Positions 43,815-51,315 of a DNA stretch of 64,000 bases are shown one piece after another. Below the pieces are notes generated by a model. The model saw only the letters and a list, made by a program, of their open reading frames with translations, did no database searches and was not told the DNA's origin. Source of the stretch: Chryseobacterium indologenes (lineage in GTDB: Bacteria; Bacteroidota; Bacteroidia; Flavobacteriales; Weeksellaceae); NCBI GenBank assembly GCA_001013295.1, contig LAZY01000015.1:1-64000 (forward strand), in the 5' to 3' direction. Position 1 is the first letter of the stretch; each line of letters opens with the position of its first letter. A program made the translations under genes and the position numbers.

Positions 43815-44505
43815 TTATTTACAACGTGAAGTTTTGATTACTCCTGATGAGGTTTTGTTCCATGCAGCAACGGATCAGAAGATTGACGAAAGACAAATCC
43901 GGCAAAGCATCATCATTGCAGAAGAAAGATTTATTTCAAATACACTTTGTGATGCATTTTACGAAGATTTTATTTCAAAGAAAAATGTAATGGTTACCGC
44001 CGAAAATAAAGCTGATTTATTTCAAAAAATAAATGAATCGTTTGCGCTTGAAAACAAACCTCCGTTAAAAGAATCTGATTTAAAAATCGGCATGATCGTT
44101 AATGCGATCGAGCTGGTGGAGAATGAATGGTACCGAAAACTTTGGAACCGCTTTTTATGGAAGCTTACAGCGGAATGCGTGGATATGATGGCAATTGTTC
44201 CGAGTTGGTTAAGAACAACTGATCAGGGGCAACAACTAAACAAGCCTAATGCAATCGGCGGAAATGGTGGGGATTCAGCATCTGGAAGTTCCAAAGATGT
44301 GAACATGAAACTTAACAATGCAATGCAGGATCGCATTGATCCTTTGATTGAAAGAATGAGGTTATGGATTTGCCAACATAAACAACATTTTCCACTTTAT
44401 TGCAAGGCTTGTAATGATTGTGGTTGTAATGGTTCAAATGAGAATGTAGACGGTGTTTCTTACATAAGAAAAACCAATTTTATAACAGGAATATACGATG
44501 ATTAA
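43801..44505 (+). CDS. Putative head-tail adaptor (DUF6712-like)
   Basis: 234 residues, mostly helical (LWNRFLWKLTAECVDMMAI). Size and place immediately after portal suit a head-tail connector; similarity to DUF6712-type neck proteins is remembered, not computed. The C-terminus has a Cys-rich stretch CKACNDCGC, which could bind zinc. Confidence 0.6.
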   Translation: MYRPNYLQREVLITPDEVLFHAATDQKIDERQIRQSIIIAEERFISNTLCDAFYEDFISKKNVMVTAENKADLFQKINESFALENKPPLKESDLKIGMIVNAIELVENEWYRKLWNRFLWKLTAECVDMMAIVPSWLRTTDQGQQLNKPNAIGGNGGDSASGSSKDVNMKLNNAMQDRIDPLIERMRLWICQHKQHFPLYCKACNDCGCNGSNENVDGVSYIRKTNFITGIYDD

Positions 44506-44510
44506 AAATT

Positions 44511-45332
44511 ATGAGTAAAGATACAATAGCTGAAAAATCGCTAACAATACGAATAGAAACAGAACCGGGAATGAACACAAACAAACGTGTTGCAGATGTT
44601 CTGGACGATATTAATGAAACAATGCTTGAAGCACCTAAAGGAACAGGATTTTATTATATGGCAACGGGAGGAATGCAGCCTCAATGGACCCCAATAAATC
44701 CGTCTTCATATTTCCTTGTTTTATGGAATGGATCATCATTTCAATCCTCAAATGTATTTTATCACCAAAATACACAAAGGGTAGGAATAGGCACCGGAAA
44801 CACAAATCTTAATTATCTTTTAGAAGTTAATGGGTCTGCAAAGGTTAACAGCCTTGTTGTTGCTAATCCTGTCAATGCTCAAGGAGACTCCACATTTAAT
44901 AAAACTTTTGTTGGTAAACCCGATGGAACAGTTGGATGGGAGCCAAAGGTTTCTTTAGGTGCTCCCAGAGCAAATATGGTTCAATTTGGAACAGGTGGAG
45001 CCATAAATGTAAATAACAATACAGCCAATCTTGTTTCTATAATTTCATATGCGGGCGTACTCGTAACAATTGATGCTACAAGTGATTTTGGATCTACTTT
45101 CAATAATGGAGGTTATACAATAACTGTGGATAAAGATATTTCTACAGATCCTGTAAAAATGGTAAATGGAAACGGGAAAGTGGTTATCATTATGAGAAAA
45201 AACGGTACAAGAGAATATGTAGGTTATCCATATTCATCAACGCCCTTGAATTTACCTGTTGGAACAAGATATATCGTAGGATATGTAACTGCCGGAACAA
45301 CGGTTCCTCTCATTTATTTAGTAGAATTATAA
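44511..45332 (+). CDS. Putative tail fibre / receptor-binding protein
   Basis: 273 residues. The middle RVGIGTGNTNLNYLLEVNGS is the repeat seen in tail fibres with trimeric beta-helix stalks, and the C-terminal half is a Gly/Thr-rich beta domain (PVGTRYIVGYVTAGTTVPLI). It likely binds the host surface. Lies between neck and lysis genes. Confidence 0.7.
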   Translation: MSKDTIAEKSLTIRIETEPGMNTNKRVADVLDDINETMLEAPKGTGFYYMATGGMQPQWTPINPSSYFLVLWNGSSFQSSNVFYHQNTQRVGIGTGNTNLNYLLEVNGSAKVNSLVVANPVNAQGDSTFNKTFVGKPDGTVGWEPKVSLGAPRANMVQFGTGGAINVNNNTANLVSIISYAGVLVTIDATSDFGSTFNNGGYTITVDKDISTDPVKMVNGNGKVVIIMRKNGTREYVGYPYSSTPLNLPVGTRYIVGYVTAGTTVPLIYLVEL

Positions 45333-45346
45333 TAAAATTAATACTC

Positions 45347-45679
45347 ATGATAGCAATAAAATCAAAGAAAGCATTAAAAACTCCAGAAAGAGTTTTACAG
45401 GAAGGAATTATAACAAGAAAAATTGACTTTTTTCAAATAACACCCGATTCCAACGAATTAAATATGAGAATTTCAGAGCAATGTTTAGATAGTGAAGGAA
45501 AAGTTATTTGGGAAACAACCTTCATGCCTAAACCGGTAATATTACCACCTGAAGTACTGGAACCAATTTATCAGCAATTTAGACAGAATTTAAAAAATGA
45601 AACCGAAAATGAACGGTTATTTGGTTGTAAATCTGGAGATTTCGATATAGTAATTGAAGAAAATAAAGCAGAAGAATGA
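45347..45679 (+). CDS. Small hypothetical protein
   Basis: 110 residues, no recognised domain; mixed alpha/beta, acidic tail. It follows the fibre gene by 14 bases and overlaps the next by four. Could be a fibre-assembly helper; unproven. Confidence 0.5.
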   Translation: MIAIKSKKALKTPERVLQEGIITRKIDFFQITPDSNELNMRISEQCLDSEGKVIWETTFMPKPVILPPEVLEPIYQQFRQNLKNETENERLFGCKSGDFDIVIEENKAEE

Positions 45680-46014
45680 TTCTTTTTTTAATTGCTTATA
45701 TCCTAATACTCCCTTTAACCTTTGTCAATTATATTGTTGTGCTTTTTGTTAGTAAGGATAATGCAAAAAAATACTTCAGAAGCACAGCGATAAATATAGA
45801 TAAGTTTGGGAATCGAGAGTTTCGGACTTTGTGGAATTGTACCCTTCGGATAAATACCGGATATAAATTTGGAAATCCGGAGGAAACAATTTCTTCAGTT
45901 CTGGGGAAAAATGAAAGGAATGAAACATTAACTAAAACAGGTAAAATTTTAGTTTTCATACTTAATACAATCGACAAGGACCACTGCAAAAAAAGTATCA
46001 ATGATAATTTATGA
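45676..46014 (+). CDS. Small membrane-anchored hypothetical protein
   Basis: 112 residues. Begins with a transmembrane segment (LFLIAYILILPLTFVNYIVVLF) followed by a polar domain. Upstream of the holin-like gene; might be part of lysis. No family recognised. Confidence 0.5.
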   Translation: MILFLIAYILILPLTFVNYIVVLFVSKDNAKKYFRSTAINIDKFGNREFRTLWNCTLRINTGYKFGNPEETISSVLGKNERNETLTKTGKILVFILNTIDKDHCKKSINDNL

Positions 46015-46033
46015 TTTAAATATAAAGAAAACC

Positions 46034-46369
46034 ATGACACAAAACAACGATTTATATTATGATGCTAACAGGATGGTTGCAATAATGTTAACTATTATCG
46101 TAGGAGTTATAGGCCGTCTAGGTTATGAAAATTCTAATGGTAAAAAAATAAAATTAGGATTAATATTTCAAACTATTGTAATGGCAATACTCGTTGTTTT
46201 TGTTGGTGAATCAATCTTATACCATTCAGGGCACCGTGATTATAGATTGCCAATATTAACATTAGCTTCCTTCTTTTCACATGATATTATGAAATATCTT
46301 GATAAGAACAAGACAAAATACTTTAACAAATTTTTAGGACCAAAAAATAAAGAAGATGAAAACGAATAA
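46034..46369 (+). CDS. Putative holin
   Basis: The ATG at 46034 gives 111 residues; an upstream in-frame start at 46001 would overlap the previous gene. At least two transmembrane helices (MVAIMLTIIVGVIGRLGY and LGLIFQTIVMAILVVFVG) and a third weaker one, charged tail (KNKEDENE). Small, multi-TM, charged-tailed and next to an endolysin, so it is the best holin candidate. No exact family. Confidence 0.6.
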   Translation: MTQNNDLYYDANRMVAIMLTIIVGVIGRLGYENSNGKKIKLGLIFQTIVMAILVVFVGESILYHSGHRDYRLPILTLASFFSHDIMKYLDKNKTKYFNKFLGPKNKEDENE

Positions 46370-46715
46370 AAAGTTTTATTACAATTTAATCATAGTTGTT
46401 TTAGCAATATCCGGTATTTATTTTTCTGGACATATTCAACAATTATATATCAGTGCATTATTTATTTCAGCAGCTTTTATCTCTTCATTCTTTGTTTACA
46501 AAAAAACCTTTCCGTTCATTATGATCGGATTGGGGTTTTATTGGTATGCGATTATGAAAGACATCTGGGGAGGTTCAATCACTTATGCACCTGAAGTAAC
46601 AAGATTCTACTGGACAACTGGAAACGTATTTATTTGTATTGGAATTATCTTTCTCATGATTGAAGAATTCTTTCCAAGAGCATATAATAAATTGTTTGGA
46701 AATGATAAAGATTAA
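46356..46715 (+). CDS. Membrane protein in lysis cassette
   Basis: 119 residues with about four transmembrane helices (YYNLIIVVLAISGIYFSGH, LFISAAFISSFFVY and others). Overlaps the holin-like gene by 14 bases and the next gene by 14. May be a second holin or antiholin. Confidence 0.55.
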   Translation: MKTNKKFYYNLIIVVLAISGIYFSGHIQQLYISALFISAAFISSFFVYKKTFPFIMIGLGFYWYAIMKDIWGGSITYAPEVTRFYWTTGNVFICIGIIFLMIEEFFPRAYNKLFGNDKD

Positions 46716-47406
46716 ATATTTCATTGTACTGTTTCTCCTTACGTCCTGTGTAAATAGAACCGTTGAAAAATCTAAAAACCTTTCAGAAATTTCAGATTCC
46801 AGAAAAGAGACTGAAAGCAATAATTCTGAAGAAAAAACTTCATTACATCTGAAAGAAAGTTCGATCGTTGATACTCGGAATAATTCTGAGAAAAAGGAGG
46901 AAAAAGAAAATATACAATCTCATAATTCTGAAAACGTTTCCACCAAGAACAATTCTGAAACAAGTTCCCGGAAAACAACAACAAGAAAATATTATCCCAA
47001 CGGATCTATAAAATCAGAAACGGAAACATCCGAAAACAACAGTAAAGCAATTGACGAAAAGAATTATTATAAATCAATCTACGAAGAAGCGAAAAGTGAA
47101 AATTCGTTTTTGATAACCAGTAATAAATCACTGAAAGAAATTAATGTTGATTTACTTTTTAGTCAGTCGAAGCAAGAACAACTTTTAAAAAAATATCAGT
47201 CCCTGATAAAACAGAAGGATCTGCAGCTCAACAAAAAAACTGAAAAAACTGTCAGTATATGGCTTTATGTCGGTTTAATTATCACAGGAATGTTATTCAT
47301 CCTTTTACTTCAATACACCTGGAATAAAGCAAAAAAAAGTCAGTGGTATTTAATCCTATTAAATAAAATTCGTAATGGAATACAAAGCAAAAATTCAGAT
47401 CAGTGA
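46702..47406 (+). CDS. Putative unimolecular spanin
   Basis: The ATG at 46702 gives 234 residues; a longer frame from 46660 would hide the signal. It starts MIKIKYFIVLFLLTSC, a lipoprotein signal with Cys16. Then comes a long Ser/Asn/Glu/Lys-rich coiled stretch and a transmembrane helix near the C-terminus (IWLYVGLIITGMLFILLL). Outer-membrane lipid anchor plus inner-membrane helix is the definition of a u-spanin, which fuses the membranes at lysis. It sits between holin and endolysin. Confidence 0.65.
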   Translation: MIKIKYFIVLFLLTSCVNRTVEKSKNLSEISDSRKETESNNSEEKTSLHLKESSIVDTRNNSEKKEEKENIQSHNSENVSTKNNSETSSRKTTTRKYYPNGSIKSETETSENNSKAIDEKNYYKSIYEEAKSENSFLITSNKSLKEINVDLLFSQSKQEQLLKKYQSLIKQKDLQLNKKTEKTVSIWLYVGLIITGMLFILLLQYTWNKAKKSQWYLILLNKIRNGIQSKNSDQ

Positions 47407-48043
47407 AAAAATTCTCAGTGATATTTTTCGCTCAGTAAACGCAAAAAGAGGTCGGGAGAATAAGGATAAAAATATTGCCGGCTTTGTTTATACTTTTAAT
47501 AAATACGCTGATTATTTCGCAATAGATACTCCTTTAGAAGTTCGACACTTTATTGCACAAATAACACATGAAAGTGATCAGTTTAATGCTTATGAAGAAT
47601 ACGCTTCCGGATCAGCCTATGAAGGCCGTAAAGATCTGGGAAATGTTTTCAAAGGCGATGGAGTTAAATTCAAAGGGCGGGGTCCTATACAGATCACCGG
47701 TAGAGCCAATTATAAAAAAATGGGAACTGAAATTGCAAAACTTCCATTCCTGAATGATCGTGAAAGGAAAATATTTGAAAATGATGGTTTGCTAAAAGAT
47801 CCGTCTAAACTTCAAGATCCTGTATGGGGTACATTGGCAGCTTTAATTTTTTGGGTTGATAAAGGCTTAAATTCTTTATGTGTTCCTGACAATCAAAAAG
47901 TAACAATAAAACGCCTTAACTCTTCCGGTTGGTATAATTACACCTGTTCACCAATTGAAGCGATTACACGCAAAATAAACGGTGGAATAAACGGTTTTGA
48001 AGATCGTATTAAGAATTATGAAGCTTTGAAAAAATCAATTTAG
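47375..48043 (+). CDS. Endolysin, glycoside hydrolase family 19
   Basis: 222 residues. Conserved GH19 features: FIAQITHESDQFNAYEE (catalytic Glu in HES and second Glu), YEGRKDLGNVFKGDG, FKGRGPIQITGRANY and ITRKINGGINGFEDRI. These chitinase-fold enzymes cleave peptidoglycan sugar chains in phage lysis. No signal peptide, so it needs the holin. Overlaps the spanin gene by 32 bases. Confidence 0.92.
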   Translation: MEYKAKIQISEKILSDIFRSVNAKRGRENKDKNIAGFVYTFNKYADYFAIDTPLEVRHFIAQITHESDQFNAYEEYASGSAYEGRKDLGNVFKGDGVKFKGRGPIQITGRANYKKMGTEIAKLPFLNDRERKIFENDGLLKDPSKLQDPVWGTLAALIFWVDKGLNSLCVPDNQKVTIKRLNSSGWYNYTCSPIEAITRKINGGINGFEDRIKNYEALKKSI

Positions 48044-48066
48044 AGGAAAAGATCCTCCGTTTTTTA
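48041..48066 (+). terminator. Terminator directly after endolysin
   Basis: GAGGA and TCCTC form a 5-bp stem at 48043-48056, followed by CG and TTTTTTT. The stem begins at the last base of the endolysin stop codon. Confidence 0.55.
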
Positions 48067-48071
48067 AAAAT

Positions 48072-48161
48072 CTCTGACCACTTTTAAAAACACACCCGTA
48101 GGCTACGGAGGACTATATGTCTTCTGGAGCTTACGGGTTTTTGCTTTTTGTGTGGTCAGAG
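48072..48161 (+). terminator. Nested inverted repeat, second late terminator
   Basis: Outer arms CTCTGACCAC (48072-48081) and GTGGTCAGAG (48152-48161) are perfect. Inside, CCCGTAGGCT (48095-48104) pairs with AGCTTACGGG (48128-48137), one mismatch, with further pairing in the loop, then TTTTTGCTTTTT. A very strong terminator and perhaps a structured RNA. It separates lysis genes from the mom-like gene. Confidence 0.7.
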
Positions 48162-48182
48162 TTACAAAATTAAGTTAAAATT

Positions 48183-48920
48183 ATGAATATAAAAATAGAA
48201 TCTAAAAATTTAGGAACATTAATAATCAAGCTTATTTCAAAAGAAAAGGCAAAAGAATTAATTATCAATAATCATTATTCTAAAAAGTGGAATGCAGGAG
48301 GTTTTGGGGTTTATAATTTTGGAATCTTTCAATTTGGGAGTGAACATGAAAATGAATGTTTGGGAGTTGCTTCATATGGTTATATGAAGAATCCAAAAGC
48401 AAAGATATTTTATCATCCAAATCCTAACGCATGGATGATTGAATTAAACCGGATGTGGATTTCTGATCAGCTGGGGAAAAATGCTGAAAGTATTTTGATT
48501 GCTCATTCGCTTAAAGCTTTGAAAAAAATAGATAAAAATATTGTTGCAGTTCAATCTTTTGCAGATGGAAGGCTTGGTTGTGGAACCATTTACAAAGCAT
48601 CGAATTTTAAATATTATGGAAAACATCAAACGATTTTCCTTGAAAATAAAATTACTGGTGAAATTACACATCAACAGAATTTAACAAACACTACTTCAAA
48701 AAGCCGATACATTCGTGATAATGTTTCCTATCTTTTAGGAGATTTCAATGTTTTTAAAGTAGATACTTACAGATATATTTTCCCATTATGTAAAAAATTT
48801 CAGTTCAAATCAAAGGCTCAGATTTATCCACCTTACAATAAAGGGTCCTATCCTATTACTTGGCTCCGGGATAAAAAAGCAATAAAAGATCGTTTGATTG
48901 AATTCATAAATACTTTATAG
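48183..48920 (+). CDS. Mom-like DNA modification protein
   Basis: 245 residues, like the roughly 240 of Mu Mom. Shared features: NHYSKKWNAGGF near residue 30, ECLGVASYGY, a conserved ELNRMWISDQLGKNAES, and SFADGRLGCGTIYKASNFKY. Mom proteins have a GNAT-like fold and convert adenine in phage DNA to the carbamoylmethyl form, making it resistant to many restriction enzymes. The gene is isolated between terminators and next to the integrase. No Com-type activator was recognised. The family call is firm, the chemistry is inferred. Confidence 0.78.
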   Translation: MNIKIESKNLGTLIIKLISKEKAKELIINNHYSKKWNAGGFGVYNFGIFQFGSEHENECLGVASYGYMKNPKAKIFYHPNPNAWMIELNRMWISDQLGKNAESILIAHSLKALKKIDKNIVAVQSFADGRLGCGTIYKASNFKYYGKHQTIFLENKITGEITHQQNLTNTTSKSRYIRDNVSYLLGDFNVFKVDTYRYIFPLCKKFQFKSKAQIYPPYNKGSYPITWLRDKKAIKDRLIEFINTL

Positions 48921-48935
48921 TGAGTACACAATAAA

Positions 48936-48967
48936 AAAAGGGTACGGTGTTTTACAGTACCCTTTTT
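48936..48967. terminator. Bidirectional terminator between mom-like gene and integrase
   Basis: GGGTAC (48940-48945) pairs with GTACCC (48957-48962), with AAAAAAA to the left and TTTTT to the right, so it can end both converging genes. The loop holds GTGTTTTACA, resembling the late palindrome core, probably by chance. Confidence 0.8.
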
Positions 48968-48969
48968 AA

Positions 48970-50208
48970 CTAGCCTATCATTAGCCTTTTTAAATCTTTA
49001 TTTTTTCTTTCCTCTCTTCCTGTGGTATATATACCTGTTGTTTTTGGTGTTGTGTGTGCTCCCATTCTTTGGGCTTTTCCAACAATCGGAATAATTGGTG
49101 CGGTCTGCATTTCATCCAGCATATCAAGAAACAAATGTTTCAAACTGTAAAAATCCTCAGTAACTTTTATTATATTTCCTTCGCCGTCTTTAATCTCTTC
49201 TGAATCTTTTACATGTCTTTTCCACCGGCGAGAAATTTGTTTTGCGCTGATTGGAATTTCTCCTGGGATAAGACCTTTCGAAAATAAATAATCCTCTTGA
49301 TCCTCACATAATGAAAGAATTTCTTTCCAGTAAGGAATAGCAGCAGGAATAATAATTTTCTTAACCCATGTCTTTCGTTTTCCTTTCTTAATTAAAACTT
49401 GATATTCCTGATTTTCCAGATCAACATGTTTTCTCTGCAATTGCATGAATTCTGTTGACCGGCCCCCGGAATAAAAGAATATTTTCCCATATCTAAAAAA
49501 AGAATAACATTTTGTTTGAAGATGCTTGTAAACATATCTAAGCCTTTCTTCAGTAATTACTTCACGAATGTGTTTCGTTTCAGCTTTTATCGAAATATTG
49601 TCGACGGGATTATAATCGCAGCATCCATATTGTGTTAATTCTTTGAACAGCGATTGAAGATAGCTTCTGAAACGATTATATGAAACATCTGGTAAATCCA
49701 TTGCATCTAAAAGTGTTTTAAGATGCCAGGTCTTTACCTCATGAATTAGAACATCATAAAATCTAGTTGTAAATAGATGTTTACTCACATGATTAATACA
49801 CCGTTTCACTTCTTTACCATGATCAACAGACCAAAAAGGAGTTAACTTTTTATGAGCTTCTTCCAGTGCAGAAATTAAGTCTAAATTTGGATGCAGATCA
49901 CCTACACGATCACTCATGTACACTTTAGTAATAGGATTGAAATTCTGCTGATCCAATCTCATTTCCATTTCTTCAAGAAATATTTCGGCCTTGACTTTCA
50001 GATCCGGGAGTTTTTCACCCGAAAATTTTACCCGGTATGGATAACCTTCCGGATATTGTTCTTCAAACAAAGGATCAAAGAACCTACATTGAATAAACCA
50101 TTGTTTGGGATAATTTGATTTTGCAGTAAATGTTTTGTATTTCTTTGGAGAAATAAAAACAGCGGTTCTGGAACAACCGTTTAGAAGTTTCGTTCTTTCG
50201 TTTTTCAT
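48970..50208 (-). CDS. int: Tyrosine-type site-specific integrase
   Basis: 412 residues. The N-terminal half has arm- and core-binding features. The catalytic domain shows Arg in SGGRSTEF, Lys in the KKGKRKTWVKK hairpin, an atypical LKHLFLDM box, and MGAHTTPKTTGIYTTG with the nucleophile Tyr. Such diverged boxes are common in Bacteroidota integrases. It points away from the tRNA and lies 114 bases from the attachment core. Its arm-type sites are proposed at 8792 and 50226. Confidence 0.9.
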   Translation of the reverse strand: MKNERTKLLNGCSRTAVFISPKKYKTFTAKSNYPKQWFIQCRFFDPLFEEQYPEGYPYRVKFSGEKLPDLKVKAEIFLEEMEMRLDQQNFNPITKVYMSDRVGDLHPNLDLISALEEAHKKLTPFWSVDHGKEVKRCINHVSKHLFTTRFYDVLIHEVKTWHLKTLLDAMDLPDVSYNRFRSYLQSLFKELTQYGCCDYNPVDNISIKAETKHIREVITEERLRYVYKHLQTKCYSFFRYGKIFFYSGGRSTEFMQLQRKHVDLENQEYQVLIKKGKRKTWVKKIIIPAAIPYWKEILSLCEDQEDYLFSKGLIPGEIPISAKQISRRWKRHVKDSEEIKDGEGNIIKVTEDFYSLKHLFLDMLDEMQTAPIIPIVGKAQRMGAHTTPKTTGIYTTGREERKNKDLKRLMIG

Positions 50209-50225
50209 TTTGGTAGAATGTTTTT

Positions 50226-50246
50226 AAAGTTGCCCTTAAAGTTGAC
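50226..50246 (+). repeat. Putative integrase arm sites (right)
   Basis: AAAGTTGCCC at 50226-50235 and AAAGTTGAC at 50238-50246, 12 bases apart as at the left end (8792 and 8804). They lie between the integrase start and the attachment core. Confidence 0.6.
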
Positions 50247-50284
50247 TTTCATTGTCATTCTACCTTTGTAAAAGCTAGTATAAA

Positions 50285-50320
50285 ATCTCGGAAACCCATT
50301 GTGGGAAAGGCTTCCGAGAT
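50285..50320 (-). terminator. Phage-supplied terminator after the tRNA
   Basis: ATCTCGGAAACC pairs with GGCTTCCGAGAT (one mismatch), 3 bases beyond the tRNA end on the minus strand. The T tract is weak. It would replace the original terminator lost by integration. Confidence 0.65.
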
Positions 50321-50321
50321 A

Positions 50322-50364
50322 GTGGTCCCACCTGGGCTCGAACCAGGGACCACCTGATTATGAG
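50322..50364. repeat. Right attachment repeat (within tRNA)
   Basis: 43-base perfect match to 8658-8700; here part of the intact tRNA gene. Crossover should fall within it. The base before it differs (A here, C at left). Confidence 0.92.
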
Positions 50365-50396
50365 TCAGGTGCTCTAACCAACTGAGCTATAGGACC
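50323..50396 (-). tRNA. tRNA with CAU anticodon (Met elongator or Ile2)
   Basis: Folds well. Acceptor GGTCCTA pairs with TGGGACC (one G-U), D-arm is GCTCAGTTGGTTAGAGC, anticodon stem CCTGA/TCAGG has loop CTCATAA, and T-stem CCTGG/CCAGG has loop TTCGAGC. No CCA is encoded. CAU may be read as Met or, if the C is lysidine-modified, as Ile; the sequence alone does not settle this. The prophage target gene. Confidence 0.93.
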
Positions 50397-50458
50397 TCAA
50401 AACTTGGTTAAATTTTGTGTTTGCAAAAATAGTAAAATTTCTTTCACTACAAAATTTT

Positions 50459-50857
50459 TTATTGCTTTTCTTGGCAAAGTTCTACCAGCACGCCATTTGT
50501 AGACTTCGGATGTAAGAAGACAACTAATTTATTATCAGCACCTTCTTTCGGTTCTTCGGAGATAAATTGAAATCCTTCTTTTTTCAGTCTTTTCACTTCC
50601 TCCAGGATATTTTCAACGCCAAATGCCAGATGATGGATGCCTTCACCCTTTTTTTCGATGAATTTGGAGATCGGACTTTCAGGATTGCTGGCTTCCAAAA
50701 GTTCGATTTTACTTTCTCCGGTTTCATAGAAAGAAGTGACTACCCCTTCTCTTTCTACAGTTTCCTGTTTATAGGATTCTTTTCCTAATAATTTGGCAAA
50801 AAGTTCATCAGAAACGCCCAAAGACTTTACCGCAATACCGATATGTTCTAGCTTCAT
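50459..50857 (-). CDS. mce: Methylmalonyl-CoA epimerase
   Basis: 132 residues, VOC superfamily. Metal ligands are recognised in LEHIGIAV (His), GIHHLAFGV (His) and VLVELCQ (Glu). It interconverts the (2S) and (2R) forms of methylmalonyl-CoA in propionyl-CoA metabolism. The first host gene beyond the tRNA; minus strand, divergent from rbfA. Confidence 0.92.
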   Translation of the reverse strand: MKLEHIGIAVKSLGVSDELFAKLLGKESYKQETVEREGVVTSFYETGESKIELLEASNPESPISKFIEKKGEGIHHLAFGVENILEEVKRLKKEGFQFISEEPKEGADNKLVVFLHPKSTNGVLVELCQEKQ

Positions 50858-50884
50858 ATAATAGTAATAAGTATAATTAATTCG

Positions 50885-50944
50885 TAAATTTGATACTGGA
50901 GCAGAATTTTCAAAGTATCAATTCAAACAAAAGTACTAAATTTG
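50885..50944 (+). promoter_or_regulatory. Promoter elements upstream of rbfA
   Basis: Two exact TAAATTTG words (50885-50892 and 50937-50944), each matching the -7 consensus TAnnTTTG of Bacteroidota. The second is 8 bases before the rbfA ATG. Confidence 0.55.
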
Positions 50945-50952
50945 CAGAAATT

Positions 50953-51312
50953 ATGGAAAGTAACAGACAAAGAAAAGTAGCACAGATCATTCAGGAGGAC
51001 TTCGCAGAACTTTTCCGCAAGCAGGCTGCTGACAGCAAACAAAGTATATTGGTATCCGTTTCTGATGTAAAGGTAACGGCAGATTTGGGTATTGCTAAAA
51101 TTTATTTAAGCATCTTCCCTCAGGAACACCGTGCCGCTGTGATGAAGGAGATTGAAGAAAACAAACCTCAATACAGAAACTTTATCGGTCAGAAAATGGC
51201 AAAGCAGGTGCGTATCATTCCACAACTCAACTTTTATCTGGATACCGCTCTTGATGATGTTGAAAAACTGGAAAGAGAATTAAGAGGCGAAGGCGACAAT
51301 CCTGTACTATAG
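50953..51312 (+). CDS. rbfA: Ribosome-binding factor A
   Basis: The ATG at 50953 gives 119 residues, the normal length; the longer frame from 50890 crosses the promoter. N-terminus ESNRQRKVAQIIQEDFAELF and the KH-like core VTADLGIAKIYLSIFP fit RbfA, which helps mature the 30S subunit and 16S rRNA 5' end. Confidence 0.92.
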   Translation: MESNRQRKVAQIIQEDFAELFRKQAADSKQSILVSVSDVKVTADLGIAKIYLSIFPQEHRAAVMKEIEENKPQYRNFIGQKMAKQVRIIPQLNFYLDTALDDVEKLERELRGEGDNPVL

Positions 51313-51315
51313 ATC

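Larger units (their letters stand above)
8658..50364. mobile_element. Complete temperate siphophage (prophage)
   Basis: Bounded by identical 43-bp direct repeats (8658-8700 and 50322-50364), with 41,664 bases between equivalent points. It holds a repressor, replication genes, small and large terminase, tape measure, capsid, protease, portal, fibre, lysis genes and an integrase next to the intact tRNA. No gene looks broken, so the element may still be inducible. The long tape measure protein indicates a long non-contractile tail; no contractile sheath gene was seen. Confidence 0.93.

Noticed and set aside
48940..48962. GTGTTTTACA in a hairpin as a seventh late palindrome
   Set aside because: It is the loop of a terminator between converging genes, with no gene to control and poor arms.
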